Positions 1-9,940 of a stretch of 64,000 bases of DNA are shown in pieces. A model generated the notes under the pieces. The model saw only the letters and a list, made by a program, of their open reading frames with translations. It searched no databases and had not been told where the DNA came from. Positions within the stretch are counted from its first letter, which is position 1; every line of letters begins with the position of its first letter. The stretch is taken from contig NZ_CP042593.1 in NCBI RefSeq assembly GCF_007995155.1, forward strand, positions 1,034,001 through 1,098,000. Direction: 5' to 3'. Source of the DNA: Cytobacillus dafuensis. GTDB lineage: Bacteria > Bacillota > Bacilli > Bacillales > Cytobacillaceae. A program made the position numbers and the translations under genes.

Positions 1-514
1 TGTAGTAAATAAAAATAGCAGCGATAATAAGTCCTAAACCAACCTTACCGTTCATTAAATTATAAAGTAAGTCAGCTGGCGCTGTTACGAATACTGTACC
101 AACTAATAAAAGAAGAAGAATGGCAAAGGCATTGACGACATGCTTCATCACCTTTCCAAGAAACTTACCAGCTAGCTCAGGAAGATGAGCCCCACGGTTT
201 CGAATAGAAATCATTCCTGTTAAGTAATCATGGACAGCCCCAGCGAAAATACAGCCAAGCACGATCCATAGGAACGCTACAGGTCCGTAAAGAGCTCCCA
301 TAATCGGTCCGAAAATCGGTCCAACACCTGCGATATTTAAAAGCTGGATTAAGGAATTTTTCTTTGTATTCATAGGCAGGTAGTCTACACCATCTTCATG
401 TGTGAAAGCAGGCGTTGGTCTTCCTTCATTAACCACGAATACTTTTTCAACAAACTTGCCGTAAGTAAAGTATCCGACAATTAAAAGGGCAATACAGGCT
501 AAAAAAGTAATCAA
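1..514 (-). CDS. cstA: CstA-family carbon starvation / pyruvate-peptide transporter (5' part only)
   Basis: The first 171 codons of a membrane transporter are present; the rest lies beyond the window edge. The start is TTG at 514-512, preceded by AAGGAGGG at 521-528. The N-terminus is hydrophobic and is followed by a region with GPIFGPIMGALYGP, a conserved stretch typical of the CstA family (Pfam CstA). Known relatives move peptides or pyruvate: E. coli BtsT and CstA are pyruvate transporters. It lies downstream of, and co-directional with, a LytS/LytT-type two-component pair, which mirrors the E. coli BtsSR-BtsT pairing and suggests that the pair controls this gene. A cre-like site sits just upstream. 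Family assignment is confident; the substrate is inferred. Confidence 0.9.
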   Translation of the reverse strand, partial: MITFLACIALLIVGYFTYGKFVEKVFVVNEGRPTPAFTHEDGVDYLPMNTKKNSLIQLLNIAGVGPIFGPIMGALYGPVAFLWIVLGCIFAGAVHDYLTGMISIRNRGAHLPELAGKFLGKVMKHVVNAFAILLLLLVGTVFVTAPADLLYNLMNGKVGLGLIIAAIFIYY

Positions 515-539
515 AAGATTCCCTCCTTATAATAAAAAA

Positions 540-553
540 TGAATGCGTTTACA
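540..553 (-). promoter_or_regulatory. Candidate cre site (CcpA) upstream of cstA
   Basis: TGAATGCGTTTACA fits the Bacillus cre consensus TGWNANCGNTNWCA with one mismatch. It lies 26 bases upstream of the TTG start of the CstA gene. CcpA control of cstA is known in B. subtilis; binding here is inferred. A shorter inverted match (AAAACGCATTTA) is seen at 640-651. Confidence 0.5.
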
Positions 554-610
554 AAAATTATAAAAGAATTTCAGTAATAAAGAACATTTTGTGATCAAGA
601 TGTAGAAATA

Positions 611-624
611 ACAGGTTAACATGT
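611..624. promoter_or_regulatory. Near-perfect palindrome between lytT-like gene and cstA
   Basis: ACAGGTTAACATGT is a 14-bp palindrome with a single mismatched pair, centred about 104 bases upstream of the CstA start. It lies in the 206-bp gap between the response regulator and the transporter. It is a candidate operator for the regulator or another factor. I could not match it with confidence to a LytTR direct-repeat consensus. A purine-rich, GC-richer patch at 690-715 has no clear terminator form. Confidence 0.3.
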
Positions 625-720
625 AGCTAGAAAAGATTAAAACGCATTTAAGAATTAGATTAACTAGGAAATTATGTAACGATATAAAAAAAGCAGCGGA
701 GGCCGACGCCTAAGATCATA

Positions 721-1452
721 TTAAATTTCTAGACGAACTCGTAAAGACTTAACATAATTCCTGCTGACGGATAGCAATTCATGTCTTCCTTCTATTTCAA
801 GCTGATAGGCGCCATTAAACCAAGGGGTAAGTCGAGTAACATAGTCAAGGTTTACAAGGTAACTTTTATGGATTCGAAAAAAGGAATAAGGATTAAGTCG
901 ATTCTCAAGGTCTTTTAAAGGAGTCTTTGCTTCGAATTCTCCAGATTTTGTAATTATTTTTGTAACTTTATCATCTCTATACATATATAAGATATATTTT
1001 GGTTCAATATAGAAGATTTCCCCATTCTCCTCCACAGCAAGCTTTCCCGTTGATTTAGTAATTTTAATATTTCTTTGAGAACGTAATTTTTTTTCAATGC
1101 GATGAATCGTTTTATGAAGCAGTTCCTCATCATATGGCTTGAGCAAGTAATCGATTGCTTCATAGCGAAAAGCCTCTGCAGCAAATTGTGGATAAGCAGT
1201 TGTGAAAATGATTAATGGATTTTTCTTTAATTCCATTAACGATTTTGCAGCTTCCATCCCATTCATTACTGGCATTTCGACATCAAGAAAAACAACATCA
1301 GGCTGTAATTGAATAGTCTTCATAATAGAGGCGTCACCAGATTCTGCCTCACCTACAATTTGAATAGAAGGAAAGCTTTTTAATAAATGCTTAAGTTCAT
1401 CTCGACTGTATCGTTCGTCATCAACAATTAAAGCTTTAATGATCTGTTCCAT
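721..1452 (-). CDS. lytT: LytTR-family response regulator (LytT/BtsR-like)
   Basis: This 243-residue protein has an N-terminal receiver domain (about 5-120) with the acidic pocket DDE at 11-13, phosphoacceptor D57, a TT pair near 84-85 and K105. The C-terminal LytTR DNA-binding domain (about 140-243) contains FFRIHKSYLVNLDYV and ends in the usual LSVSRNYVKSLR-type segment. The start ATG directly abuts the stop codon of the upstream sensor kinase gene (TAA-ATG), so the two are co-translated. Regulators of this type are known to control LrgAB or pyruvate transporter genes. The CstA-type gene immediately downstream makes that transporter the most likely target. Confidence 0.93.
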   Translation of the reverse strand: MEQIIKALIVDDERYSRDELKHLLKSFPSIQIVGEAESGDASIMKTIQLQPDVVFLDVEMPVMNGMEAAKSLMELKKNPLIIFTTAYPQFAAEAFRYEAIDYLLKPYDEELLHKTIHRIEKKLRSQRNIKITKSTGKLAVEENGEIFYIEPKYILYMYRDDKVTKIITKSGEFEAKTPLKDLENRLNPYSFFRIHKSYLVNLDYVTRLTPWFNGAYQLEIEGRHELLSVSRNYVKSLRVRLEI

Positions 1453-3189
1453 TTATTTTTCCTCCGAAAGCGGGATAGAAAATGAAACGGCGGTTCCTCT
1501 ATGAAGTTCACTCCTCGTCTGAATAGCTGCTTCACTTCCGAACATCATAGTTAGTCTTCGATTGACATTATAAAGGGCAAGACCGGTTCCGGATTCCGAA
1601 TGGATAATTTTTTTTCCAACCAAATTGGCTCTCTCCTTATGCATCCCCTTGCCGTTGTCTTCAACTGTGACAAGAGTGCAAGTGTCCTCTATCTTTATCA
1701 AGATTTTAATCATACAATCCCTATCCTTATCCTTTATTCCATGTTTGATGGCATTTTCAATAATCGGCTGCAAGGTTAGTGGCGGAACCTTGACTAACAA
1801 TGCTTCATCATCAATATCATAAATAACCTCAAGTTTATCGATAAATCGTGTTTCTTCAATTTCAAGATAGGCTTTCACATGCTTGAGCTCTTGTTCAAGC
1901 GTTGTCATGCTTAATGTTGTTCCCGCCAAATTTTGACGCAAAAAATGGGAGATGGAAACAAGCAGCTTTCTTGCTTTTCCTGGATCAATGCGTATTAAGG
2001 AAACAATTGTATTTAAAGAATTGAATAAAAAATGTGGACTAATTTGGGCTTGCAGCGCCTTGATCTCTAATTCCTTTGCCAACTGGTATGCCTTATCAGC
2101 CTCGGCAATTTCAAGCTGATGGCTGAGAAGAACACTTAGTCCAGCTATTATTTCTTTAGCAAAAGGGGTCACTTCCTTTTCTGAACGAAAATAAAACTTT
2201 AATGTTCCAATTGTTACACCCCTTTGTTTCAAAGGAGCAATGACTGCCGCACCAAGAGGGCAGTTATGACTTTGGCAATGGATCGTCTCGTCATTAGCGA
2301 TAGTAATTTTTCCCTCTCTAATCGCATCTTTCGTAATTTGCGTTTGAATGGGAATATTAGCACGATGATGCTCATCACCGACACCTACATGAGCTAATAT
2401 TTCAGTTAGATTTGTCATGGCAACGGCACTTGTTTGTACTTCCTTGTGTAGAATTTTGCAGACTGCTTCTGCAGAATAGTTGTTCATGCCTTTCCGAAGA
2501 TAGGCAAGTGTTTGATCTGCGATACGCAGTGTTTTTTGTGCTTGAAGTGCAATGGCTTTTTCTTCTTCGTTTACTACATTTTTTATGATTAGTAGAAAGA
2601 GCGCTGAGCCTAACCCATTTGCGAGAATCATAGGCATGCCTATTACTTCAACAAGGGAGAGCGCTTTATCAAAGGGACGGGAAAATAATAAGATAATGAG
2701 CATCTGAATTGCTTCTGCAACAGCTCCAATTAGGAAAGCAGATGAAAGCTTGACATGCTTATTTTTTCGGTAAAAAGCCCCAGCAATAACTCCAGCAATT
2801 ATAGAAGCGGCACCACATGAAAAGGCAGTAAAGCCACCTATTGTAAACCGGTGAATTCCCGCTATTAAGCCTGCACCTATTCCAATTTTATAGCCACCAA
2901 GAAGCCCAGCAATTACAACCCCAATAACTCTAGAATTTGCAAGAGCTTCATCGGAAGAAAGACCTGAAGCCCATCGATTGAACTGTAGAGTTTCTGTACT
3001 AAATGCAAGACCAGAATAAGTGCCGATAATTCCAAAAAAGCCAAAGAAAAGGATGGCTTTATACTGCTGCTTCAGATTTAATTGTTCTTGGTAAATCATA
3101 TCTCTAAAGAACCGCAGCCGTGTTAGGATAAAAGCAATCGTCACAATAATTCCTAGACGTTCTAGCATCGTAAAGAGCAATTCAAACAT
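1453..3189 (-). CDS. lytS: LytS/BtsS-type sensor histidine kinase
   Basis: A 578-residue sensor with about six N-terminal membrane helices (residues 1-205, 5TM-5TMR_LYT type), a GAF-like domain (about 225-365), a His_kinase domain with the phosphoacceptor motif SPHFLFNSLNT (about 385-400), and a HATPase domain with ENAIKHG and GTGLALYN. This order is diagnostic of the LytS/BtsS family, whose members sense extracellular pyruvate or membrane state. The start ATG is preceded by AAAGGAGAAATCAT. It forms an operon with the LytTR regulator with no intergenic base, and the CstA-type transporter follows. No truncation or frameshift was seen. Confidence 0.93.
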   Translation of the reverse strand: MFELLFTMLERLGIIVTIAFILTRLRFFRDMIYQEQLNLKQQYKAILFFGFFGIIGTYSGLAFSTETLQFNRWASGLSSDEALANSRVIGVVIAGLLGGYKIGIGAGLIAGIHRFTIGGFTAFSCGAASIIAGVIAGAFYRKNKHVKLSSAFLIGAVAEAIQMLIILLFSRPFDKALSLVEVIGMPMILANGLGSALFLLIIKNVVNEEEKAIALQAQKTLRIADQTLAYLRKGMNNYSAEAVCKILHKEVQTSAVAMTNLTEILAHVGVGDEHHRANIPIQTQITKDAIREGKITIANDETIHCQSHNCPLGAAVIAPLKQRGVTIGTLKFYFRSEKEVTPFAKEIIAGLSVLLSHQLEIAEADKAYQLAKELEIKALQAQISPHFLFNSLNTIVSLIRIDPGKARKLLVSISHFLRQNLAGTTLSMTTLEQELKHVKAYLEIEETRFIDKLEVIYDIDDEALLVKVPPLTLQPIIENAIKHGIKDKDRDCMIKILIKIEDTCTLVTVEDNGKGMHKERANLVGKKIIHSESGTGLALYNVNRRLTMMFGSEAAIQTRSELHRGTAVSFSIPLSEEK

Positions 3190-3287
3190 ATGATTTCTCC
3201 TTTAGCTAGTAATTGTTTCATCTATTTTAAAATAAAAACATAAAAAATAATATAAATTTCGATTATTCAAACTATTATTGTATCGAT

Positions 3288-3310
3288 AAAAAAACAGCCT
3301 TAATGGCTGC
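3288..3310 (-). terminator. Rho-independent terminator of the 3317-3934 gene
   Basis: Read on the minus strand, GCAGCC / GGCTG pair around a five-base loop and are followed by seven Ts. It lies 7 bases past the stop codon. Confidence 0.75.
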
Positions 3311-3316
3311 TAATTC

Positions 3317-3934
3317 TTACCGTTCGAATATAACTTCCTTATCCAGAACAACCTCCTTACGGGGGAGCTCCATTGGAGAAGCAAAGGGAATTAAGGAAAA
3401 ATGAATATTAATTAAGTCAAAAGGCAATGTAGGTGTGACGAGAAAACTCACTTGTGTATTTCCACCACCACCATGGGATCCATTTCTCCTAACCTTGTAG
3501 TCTGCAGGTCCTGTAACCTCCAGCATTAAATGAGGGATAATATGTCCAATATTTTCATCCTCTTTTAAGTTATAGTTGATTTCTAATGTCACAATGCTTC
3601 CATGCTCATGCTGCATGGAATGAGTTAGAAGATAATCAAAATCGTCAAGTGTTGATTTTTCCATAATTTGGATAACAGCTAAAAGCTCCCCTGGTCCTTC
3701 AGGCATGTAGAATGGCACGCTTCCATCATTAAGCTGGTTTATCAGCCAACCAATCTCAGAAACCTCCATCTCAAATCTATTTGACCATTCTTCAATCAGC
3801 TCAGTTGGAGGAAAGAATCGCTTTCCATTTGCGGAAGCCTTCCGTTCGTTCATGATTCTTAATATCTCTTCATCTAAGCTTTTTATTTCATCATTGTATT
3901 CAGACCGTACTCTACCAAACTCTGACCAACCCAA
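3317..3934 (-). CDS. Conserved hypothetical protein with chorismate-mutase-like N-terminal helix
   Basis: A 205-residue soluble protein that I do not recognise by name. The start is TTG at 3934, with GGAGGGATGAGGA ahead of it. Residues 8-35 (R-x-E-Y-x-x-E-I-x-x-L-D-E-E-I-x-x-I-M-N-E-R) resemble the first helix of AroQ-type chorismate mutases, but the remaining catalytic pattern is not evident, so enzymatic activity is not claimed. The C-terminal half is beta-rich with a GSHGGGGNTQ loop. It has its own terminator and diverges from the MerR regulator gene across 380 bases. It could be a stand-alone cytoplasmic protein; function unknown. Confidence 0.75.
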   Translation of the reverse strand: MGWSEFGRVRSEYNDEIKSLDEEILRIMNERKASANGKRFFPPTELIEEWSNRFEMEVSEIGWLINQLNDGSVPFYMPEGPGELLAVIQIMEKSTLDDFDYLLTHSMQHEHGSIVTLEINYNLKEDENIGHIIPHLMLEVTGPADYKVRRNGSHGGGGNTQVSFLVTPTLPFDLINIHFSLIPFASPMELPRKEVVLDKEVIFER

Positions 3935-4240
3935 TCCTCATCCCTCCAAATATTTACTGTATTTGGAATCATTTTAACAAATATTAGTTTAAAAACCCAA
4001 TTTAGGTGCATTTTGTTTTTTTACGATCCTTGATAAGTTACATTGAATATACAAATTCCATTTCAATTATTAAGACCGTTTTCCCACGATTTTGAGGATA
4101 ATGGCCGTTATAGAGAGTTCATTCGTGTTCAATGAGAACAAGTAAGATTGACTTTCCCTATTTTATAGACTTTTATTGAACCCATAAAGCTTATTCGCCA
4201 ATTACAAAGTTAGTGAATTATGTAATTTTAAATTTTATTG

Positions 4241-4271
4241 TTGCACCTACAGTTACGTTAGGGACTATGAT
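4241..4271 (+). promoter_or_regulatory. MerR-type promoter/operator with 19-bp spacer
   Basis: The -35 box TTGCAC (4241-4246) and -10 box TATGAT (4266-4271) are separated by exactly 19 bp, the over-long spacing typical of promoters twisted open by MerR-family activators. The spacer holds an inverted repeat (CCTA at 4247 region / TAGG at 4259 region) around GTTAC, similar to known MerR/TipA operators. It lies just upstream of the MerR-type gene at 4315, so autoregulation is inferred. The rest of the 3935-4314 gap shows no other feature that I can support. Confidence 0.7.
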
Positions 4272-4314
4272 CGAACTATAAAGAAAACTATCTATTTAGC
4301 AAGGAGGAACTGAT

Positions 4315-5097
4315 ATGAATGAGAAGAAAACATTTTTAATCGGAGAATTCTCTGAAAAGACAGGTACTTCGGTGAGGACATTACATTATTATGATGAAAT
4401 TGGCCTTCTTAAACCAGATAAGGATCCAAGCTCAGGTCACCGGCACTATTCAGATAAGGATGTATTAATATTGCAAAAAATAGTAAGCTTGAAATTTCTA
4501 GGCTATAGTCTAGAGCAAATTAAAGGAATGATCGATGAGCCAAGTTTTGATGTGAGCTTAAATGAATCATTGCAAATCCAAAAGAAGGCTTTAGAGGAGG
4601 AGAAATTTCAGATTGAGACGGCACTTACTTCCATTAATCGAACTATTAAGCTGCTTGAAGAAGAAGGAGAAGTAGATAGTGCGATCTTAATGAGTTTAAT
4701 CAATACGGTTCAAACAGAAAAAAACACGCGTGAATGGCTTGAGCAGCGGACTACTAAAGATGTAGTCGATTATTTATATAATAAATCTGAAGATGATGTA
4801 TTGTCGTTGGATAAGGAATATATTCATTTATCAAAAAAGGTAAAGGAATTAGTCGGATTGCCAATAGAGGATCCGCAAGTACAGGAGCTAATTGAACAAT
4901 ATATGAAAGCTACTCTTGATTTCATTGGAGAGGAAGCGATGCACGCTTTGGCAGAAATGGATTTGAGTGAAGCGGATAAGCTGCAAGAGATGATGCCTTC
5001 TCCATTTACAAAGGAAGAAGAGGACTGGTTAAATCAGGCGATGGATTATTATATGGTTCAAAACGGAATGGTTGATCCACAGAATAATCAAGAATAA
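4315..5097 (+). CDS. MerR-family regulator with TipAS-like effector domain
   Basis: 260 residues. The N-terminal winged helix (about 7-75) contains FSEKTGTSVRTLHYYDEIGLL and the HRHYSDKD segment typical of MerR proteins. A long dimerisation helix (about 80-120) follows, then a helical C-terminal domain resembling TipAS/Mta antibiotic-recognition domains (about 140-250). Such proteins activate multidrug or self genes when they bind drugs. The RBS AAGGAGGAACTG precedes the ATG. The gene is monocistronic, with its own MerR-type promoter upstream and a terminator directly after it. No adjacent efflux gene is present, so its regulon beyond itself is unknown. Confidence 0.88.
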   Translation: MNEKKTFLIGEFSEKTGTSVRTLHYYDEIGLLKPDKDPSSGHRHYSDKDVLILQKIVSLKFLGYSLEQIKGMIDEPSFDVSLNESLQIQKKALEEEKFQIETALTSINRTIKLLEEEGEVDSAILMSLINTVQTEKNTREWLEQRTTKDVVDYLYNKSEDDVLSLDKEYIHLSKKVKELVGLPIEDPQVQELIEQYMKATLDFIGEEAMHALAEMDLSEADKLQEMMPSPFTKEEEDWLNQAMDYYMVQNGMVDPQNNQE

Positions 5098-5107
5098 GGT
5101 TCATTTT

Positions 5108-5138
5108 AATAGAGTTGCCAATGCAGCTCTATTTTTTT
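5108..5138 (+). terminator. Terminator of the MerR-type gene
   Basis: AATAGAGTTGC pairs with GCAGCTCTATT (one G-U) and is followed by seven Ts, just after the MerR gene stop. Confidence 0.8.
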
Positions 5139-5318
5139 GTAAATAGGAATGTTAAAATTAATAAACGAACTGAAGCGAAATTGCCATTTCGATAAAGTAT
5201 CAGCGATAAAGAACGCATAAGAAAAATGTAGAAATCCACAAAAGGACTTAGCTTTCGCAAAGTTTTTCTTATGTTTCTCTAAAATAGAATATAATAAGAA
5301 AAGAAAATCAACTAGTGA

Positions 5319-6077
<759 letters not shown>

Positions 6078-6116
6078 TATGGATTGAAAAGATAATGGAT
6101 TGCTGTAAAAAATTTT

Positions 6117-6168
6117 AAAACTCACTGTTTATAGCGAGAATTTCTCCTATAAACAGTGAGTTTTTTCT
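6117..6168 (+). terminator. Strong terminator after map
   Basis: CTCACTGTTTATAG (6121-6134) pairs perfectly with CTATAAACAGTGAG (6147-6160), flanked by an A-run and followed by six Ts. It could work in both directions. Confidence 0.9.
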
Positions 6169-6329
6169 TTAGTTAAAAGGCAATGTTTAAAATATGCAAA
6201 AAGTTTACAAAAAATTTACATATGGTATGGTCAATAAGTGATTTTCCTCACTGAATAGACATTTGTATGCATGTGATAATTTCAAGGGTAATTCTTCCTG
6301 AAAAATTTATATTTAGTTTGGAGTGTACA

Positions 6330-8033
6330 ATGAAAAGATCGATTATTTCAAAATTAACATGGTTGGTTGTTATTGTAGTTTTTGGAAGTTTAACACTCTT
6401 TTCTTTAACAAGTTATTACATGACCTATGAAAAGGTTAAGCAGGCAGCGGGTTTGGAACTACTAGGATGTGCTAACATTACTACTGGTCTCTTAACTGCT
6501 GAAGATATCAAGCTTTTTTCACATATAAATAAGGAAGAGGCAGATCGAATTAGTGAAAAAATAAACTGGACAATTGCTCATAAGCCGATCTTCGAAAATC
6601 AATATATTTTGTCATTAGATGGAACCGTTTTAGTCGCTGATCAGCATCTGCAAAAACAAGGTGTAAATAACGGAGATTCCTTCTATATAGATCCAAAGAT
6701 TTTACAGGAAATCAAGAAATCGAAACAGCCTGTCTATTCTGATGTATATCAATTTGCAGGCATGAAAAGATTATCTGGTTATGCCCCTATTTTTGAGGAT
6801 CATGATCCCACGAAAGAAGTTGTTGCAATAAGTGCGATTGACTTTGATGCTGAGATTTTAAAGGAAAGAACAATGAGTATGGTGGCATTGCCAATTAGCG
6901 TTGGAATCATCTCATTATTAGTCTCAGGAGTGATCATTGTACTCTTTGTAAGAAAAACAATTTTACCTTTAAAACCATTAACCTACTATACGAAAAAAGT
7001 TGCAGAAGGCGACTTAACGATTGAAATAAAGAATGAAAAAGCTGAGGGAGAAATTCATGAGCTCCAAATACACTTCAATCGAATGATAGAAAGTTTAAAA
7101 AATAGCTTGAATGTTACCACAAACAGCTCAAAAGAATTAGCAGCTGCGACAGAGCAGCTCTCAGTTAATGCAATAGGTGTAACGAATTTGGTCGAAGAGG
7201 TAACGGCAAGCTTTGGAGAGGTCAGCAGCTCAGTAAAGCATCAAGCTGCAAATGTGGAAAGAGTAAAAAATGTATTTAAAAATATTGGAGAAGAAACAAA
7301 TGAAATGACGCAGCAAATTGAAAATACAACAAGTCAGTCTATCTATGCTTCCCAAAAAGCCATTAATGGGGAAGAAATTATGAACGAATCCATTAAACAG
7401 ATGAATGATATTTATAGACAAACAATTAATGTTTCATCAGCTATGAATGAATTAAGTGAAAAGTCAATAGAGGTTGGAGAAGTATTAAACATCATTACAA
7501 CAATTTCAAAACAAACTAATATGTTAGCTTTAAATGCATCAATTGAATCTGCCAGAGCTGGCGTGCATGGGAAAGGATTTGCTGTCGTTTCTGAAGAGGT
7601 TCGCAGTTTAGCGGAAGAAACATCTGAAAGCGTTCATTTGATTCGTAAAATTATAGCTGAAATGCAGATTAAAACAGCTGAAGCGGTACAAGTAACAACG
7701 GAAGGAAATCATACAGTAAGCGATGGAATGAAAAAGGTGGAGGAAGCTAAAGCTGCTTTCGCAGATATTAAAAACTCTATCGAGCAAATGAGCAAAGAAT
7801 TTCAACTAATCCTGCAGCATATTCAAAAAATTAATTTAGACGTTCAAAATTCTAATATTGATGTTGAAAGAATAAATGAAGAAACGAATGCCATTTTTCA
7901 AAGCATTCATGCTGTTGCCATTAACTCACAGCAGCAAACAGCTGCAATTGAGGAAATTAGCTCATCCATTGACGTGTTGTTGCATATGGCAAATGATATG
8001 GAGGATATCGTAAATAATTATAAATTGCCTTGA
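6330..8033 (+). CDS. Methyl-accepting chemotaxis protein
   Basis: The start was set at ATG 6330 (TTTGGAGTG upstream), giving 567 residues; an upstream in-frame ATG would add a non-typical leader. Architecture: TM1 (about 8-32), an extracytoplasmic single-Cache-like sensor (about 35-205), TM2 (about 206-228), HAMP (about 230-285), then a cytoplasmic signalling domain with the conserved hairpin tip [16 protein letters not shown] and FAVVSEEVR. It would relay ligand binding to CheW/CheA. No che genes are nearby, as is usual for dispersed chemoreceptors. The ligand is unknown. I saw no convincing sigma-D promoter upstream. Confidence 0.94.
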   Translation: MKRSIISKLTWLVVIVVFGSLTLFSLTSYYMTYEKVKQAAGLELLGCANITTGLLTAEDIKLFSHINKEEADRISEKINWTIAHKPIFENQYILSLDGTVLVADQHLQKQGVNNGDSFYIDPKILQEIKKSKQPVYSDVYQFAGMKRLSGYAPIFEDHDPTKEVVAISAIDFDAEILKERTMSMVALPISVGIISLLVSGVIIVLFVRKTILPLKPLTYYTKKVAEGDLTIEIKNEKAEGEIHELQIHFNRMIESLKNSLNVTTNSSKELAAATEQLSVNAIGVTNLVEEVTASFGEVSSSVKHQAANVERVKNVFKNIGEETNEMTQQIENTTSQSIYASQKAINGEEIMNESIKQMNDIYRQTINVSSAMNELSEKSIEVGEVLNIITTISKQTNMLALNASIESARAGVHGKGFAVVSEEVRSLAEETSESVHLIRKIIAEMQIKTAEAVQVTTEGNHTVSDGMKKVEEAKAAFADIKNSIEQMSKEFQLILQHIQKINLDVQNSNIDVERINEETNAIFQSIHAVAINSQQQTAAIEEISSSIDVLLHMANDMEDIVNNYKLP

Positions 8034-8054
8034 TTGGTTTCCATTGATCATCAT

Positions 8055-8081
8055 GTAGGGGTTCAAAGTTGATACCCCTAC
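8055..8081. terminator. Hairpin between convergent genes
   Basis: GTAGGGGT (8055-8062) and ACCCCTAC (8074-8081) form a perfect 8-bp stem between the convergent chemoreceptor and lactonase genes. No clear T-run follows, so terminator function is tentative. Confidence 0.45.
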
Positions 8082-8111
8082 TGATTGATTAAAACGCAGA
8101 TTTAGTATTGA

Positions 8112-9179
8112 TTAGTTCTGATAGTTAATAGTGATGAATTTTATACATACTGGTTCCGAAACAAAGATATTTGATTGTAATAAAGTAAGTTTTCCAGACA
8201 TTTCATTCCTTGAAAATAAGACGAGATTATTTGATTTTTGATTAGATGCAACGATAAACTTTTCAGTAGGATCAAGTACAAAGTCTCTAGGCCAATGTCC
8301 TTCTGTAGAAGTGTGTTCAATGAATTGCAGTTCTCCTGTTTCTGAATGAACACTAAACACTGCTATGCTGTCATGTCCGCGATTTCCTGCATAGATAAAG
8401 CGCCCATCAGAAGAAATATGAATTGCGCTGCCTTGGTTGTTCTCTTTAAAGTTTTCTGGAAGCGTAGAAACAATTTGAATCTGAGTAAATTCCCCGGTTT
8501 CTGAATCGTATTGTGTTGCGATAATCTCTGAGCTAAATTCAGTCATGAAATAGGCATATTTTCCATTTGGGTGGAATACAAGATGTCTTGGTCCACTGCC
8601 TGGTTTGACAGAAAGGCTATTCTTTTCAGTTAACTCTCCCCGATGAGCTGTATAAGTAATAATTTTATCGATTCCCAGATCAACAGCTACTACATATTTC
8701 TCATCAGGAGTAATGCCTGCATAATGGGTATGAGCTTTTTCCTGTCTTTCGTCAGGTCCTGAGCCTATATGCTCGATAATAGATGTCGGTGGATTAACGG
8801 AACCGTTATCAGTATTTAGTAAATAAGATTCTACTGTGCCCTTATGGTAATTTGCGCTAAAGAGAGTGCTGTTATCACGATTAACACTTACATGACAAGG
8901 AGGGGCACCTTCAGAAACATTTTGGTTCAATGGTTGCAATTCAGTGGATTCAGCATTAATTTTATACGCAGCTACACCACCAGATGAGCCTTCCTTTATT
9001 ACTGAATACAGAAACTGATGATCCTCACTAATAGCTAAATACGTTGGATTATCAAGCTTCGCAGCTAATTTCACCTCAGAAAGCTGTCCCTTTTCACTAT
9101 CTAAAATAAAGGAATAAATCCCTTCACTTTTCTCATTTGTATATGTACCGACATACCCAATATATTTATTGTTTTTCAT
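8112..9179 (-). CDS. pgl: Lactonase-family beta-propeller protein (6-phosphogluconolactonase type, YkgB-like)
   Basis: A 355-residue protein with repeated blades and the family opening YVGTYTNEKSEGIY, plus PSYLAISEDH-like and GPRHLVFHPNGKYAY segments typical of the Pfam Lactonase (PF10282) seven-bladed propeller. In B. subtilis the homolog YkgB hydrolyses 6-phosphogluconolactone in the oxidative pentose phosphate pathway. CGGAGGTCATTC precedes the ATG. It is monocistronic, with no zwf or gnd neighbour. The family call is strong; the precise substrate is inferred from the family. Confidence 0.88.
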   Translation of the reverse strand: MKNNKYIGYVGTYTNEKSEGIYSFILDSEKGQLSEVKLAAKLDNPTYLAISEDHQFLYSVIKEGSSGGVAAYKINAESTELQPLNQNVSEGAPPCHVSVNRDNSTLFSANYHKGTVESYLLNTDNGSVNPPTSIIEHIGSGPDERQEKAHTHYAGITPDEKYVVAVDLGIDKIITYTAHRGELTEKNSLSVKPGSGPRHLVFHPNGKYAYFMTEFSSEIIATQYDSETGEFTQIQIVSTLPENFKENNQGSAIHISSDGRFIYAGNRGHDSIAVFSVHSETGELQFIEHTSTEGHWPRDFVLDPTEKFIVASNQKSNNLVLFSRNEMSGKLTLLQSNIFVSEPVCIKFITINYQN

Positions 9180-9299
9180 TTTTGAATGACCTCCGTTTTA
9201 TTCCTTAACTCTATCATAGAAGATCACGCTGGCAAAACGATCTATTATTAAAAAAGTATGCGTTTTTTGACCTCTATTAGATAATTATCCTTATTTCTA

Positions 9300-9839
9300 T
9301 CATTCTCTTCTATACTCTATCAGCCAGCAATCACGATATTCGCCCTCATGAAGCTCATTCTTTGGGAGAAGTTTAACTTTTTTGAAGCCACATTTTTCGT
9401 AGCACTTAAGAGCTCTTTCATTACAAACTTGTGGATCCATCACAACAAAGTCTGCGTGTTTTTCTATTATCAAATATTCAACCATTGAATGTACTAGTAT
9501 TGTTCCGATTCCTTTATTCCAATAGGCAGGTTCACCAATGAATTGATCAATCCCATAAATTACTTCTGTGTTTTTAGAATATCCGTACTTTTCCCTAGTT
9601 TCATCATCCAGCTCATAATATTGGATATATCCTATATCTACGCCTTCAAATTCAATAATACAGCCATTGACGTCATCATTTGGATTATAAAATTCCGTAT
9701 TTACCTTTTCTAAATCAAACGGATTATCTCTGCCTTCATAAAATTCCAGTACTTTTGGGTCGGACAGCCATTTCGCTAATAAATAGTTGTCTTTTTTCTC
9801 CAATTTTCTTACATTTAACTTACCATTATTAAATAACAT
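9300..9839 (-). CDS. GNAT acetyltransferase resembling the AAC(6')-Ie aminoglycoside domain
   Basis: 179 residues, close to the length of the AAC(6') half of the bifunctional Gram-positive enzyme AAC(6')-APH(2''). Shared features that I recognise include KWLSDPKVLEFYEGRD, the acetyl-CoA loop region FIGEPAYWNKGIGT and LPKNELHEGEYRDC near the C-terminus. D98 aligns with the catalytic Asp99 of AAC(6')-Ie. The start ATG is preceded by GAGGTGCTCTGA. It is divergent, across about 100 bases, from a phosphotransferase-like gene. Chromosomal members like this may be housekeeping acetyltransferases; resistance activity is inference only. Confidence 0.85.
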   Translation of the reverse strand: MLFNNGKLNVRKLEKKDNYLLAKWLSDPKVLEFYEGRDNPFDLEKVNTEFYNPNDDVNGCIIEFEGVDIGYIQYYELDDETREKYGYSKNTEVIYGIDQFIGEPAYWNKGIGTILVHSMVEYLIIEKHADFVVMDPQVCNERALKCYEKCGFKKVKLLPKNELHEGEYRDCWLIEYRRE

Positions 9840-9940
9840 TCAGAGCACCTCAAATTTAATGTTTAATAAGATTTCGTTTATTGTGATGAATTATCCTTTA
9901 AGGAAACCATTTTTCAGCTAAAAAGCAACGGAGGGATGAT

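Noticed and set aside
3317..3934. Chorismate mutase
   Set aside because: Only the first helix is similar; catalytic residues of the later helices are not evident and the C-terminal half is unrelated.
6180..6260. Sigma-D promoter for the chemoreceptor gene
   Set aside because: No TAAA-N15-GCCGATAT-like pair was found; only a poor SigA-like TTTACA/TATGGT with 16-bp spacing.
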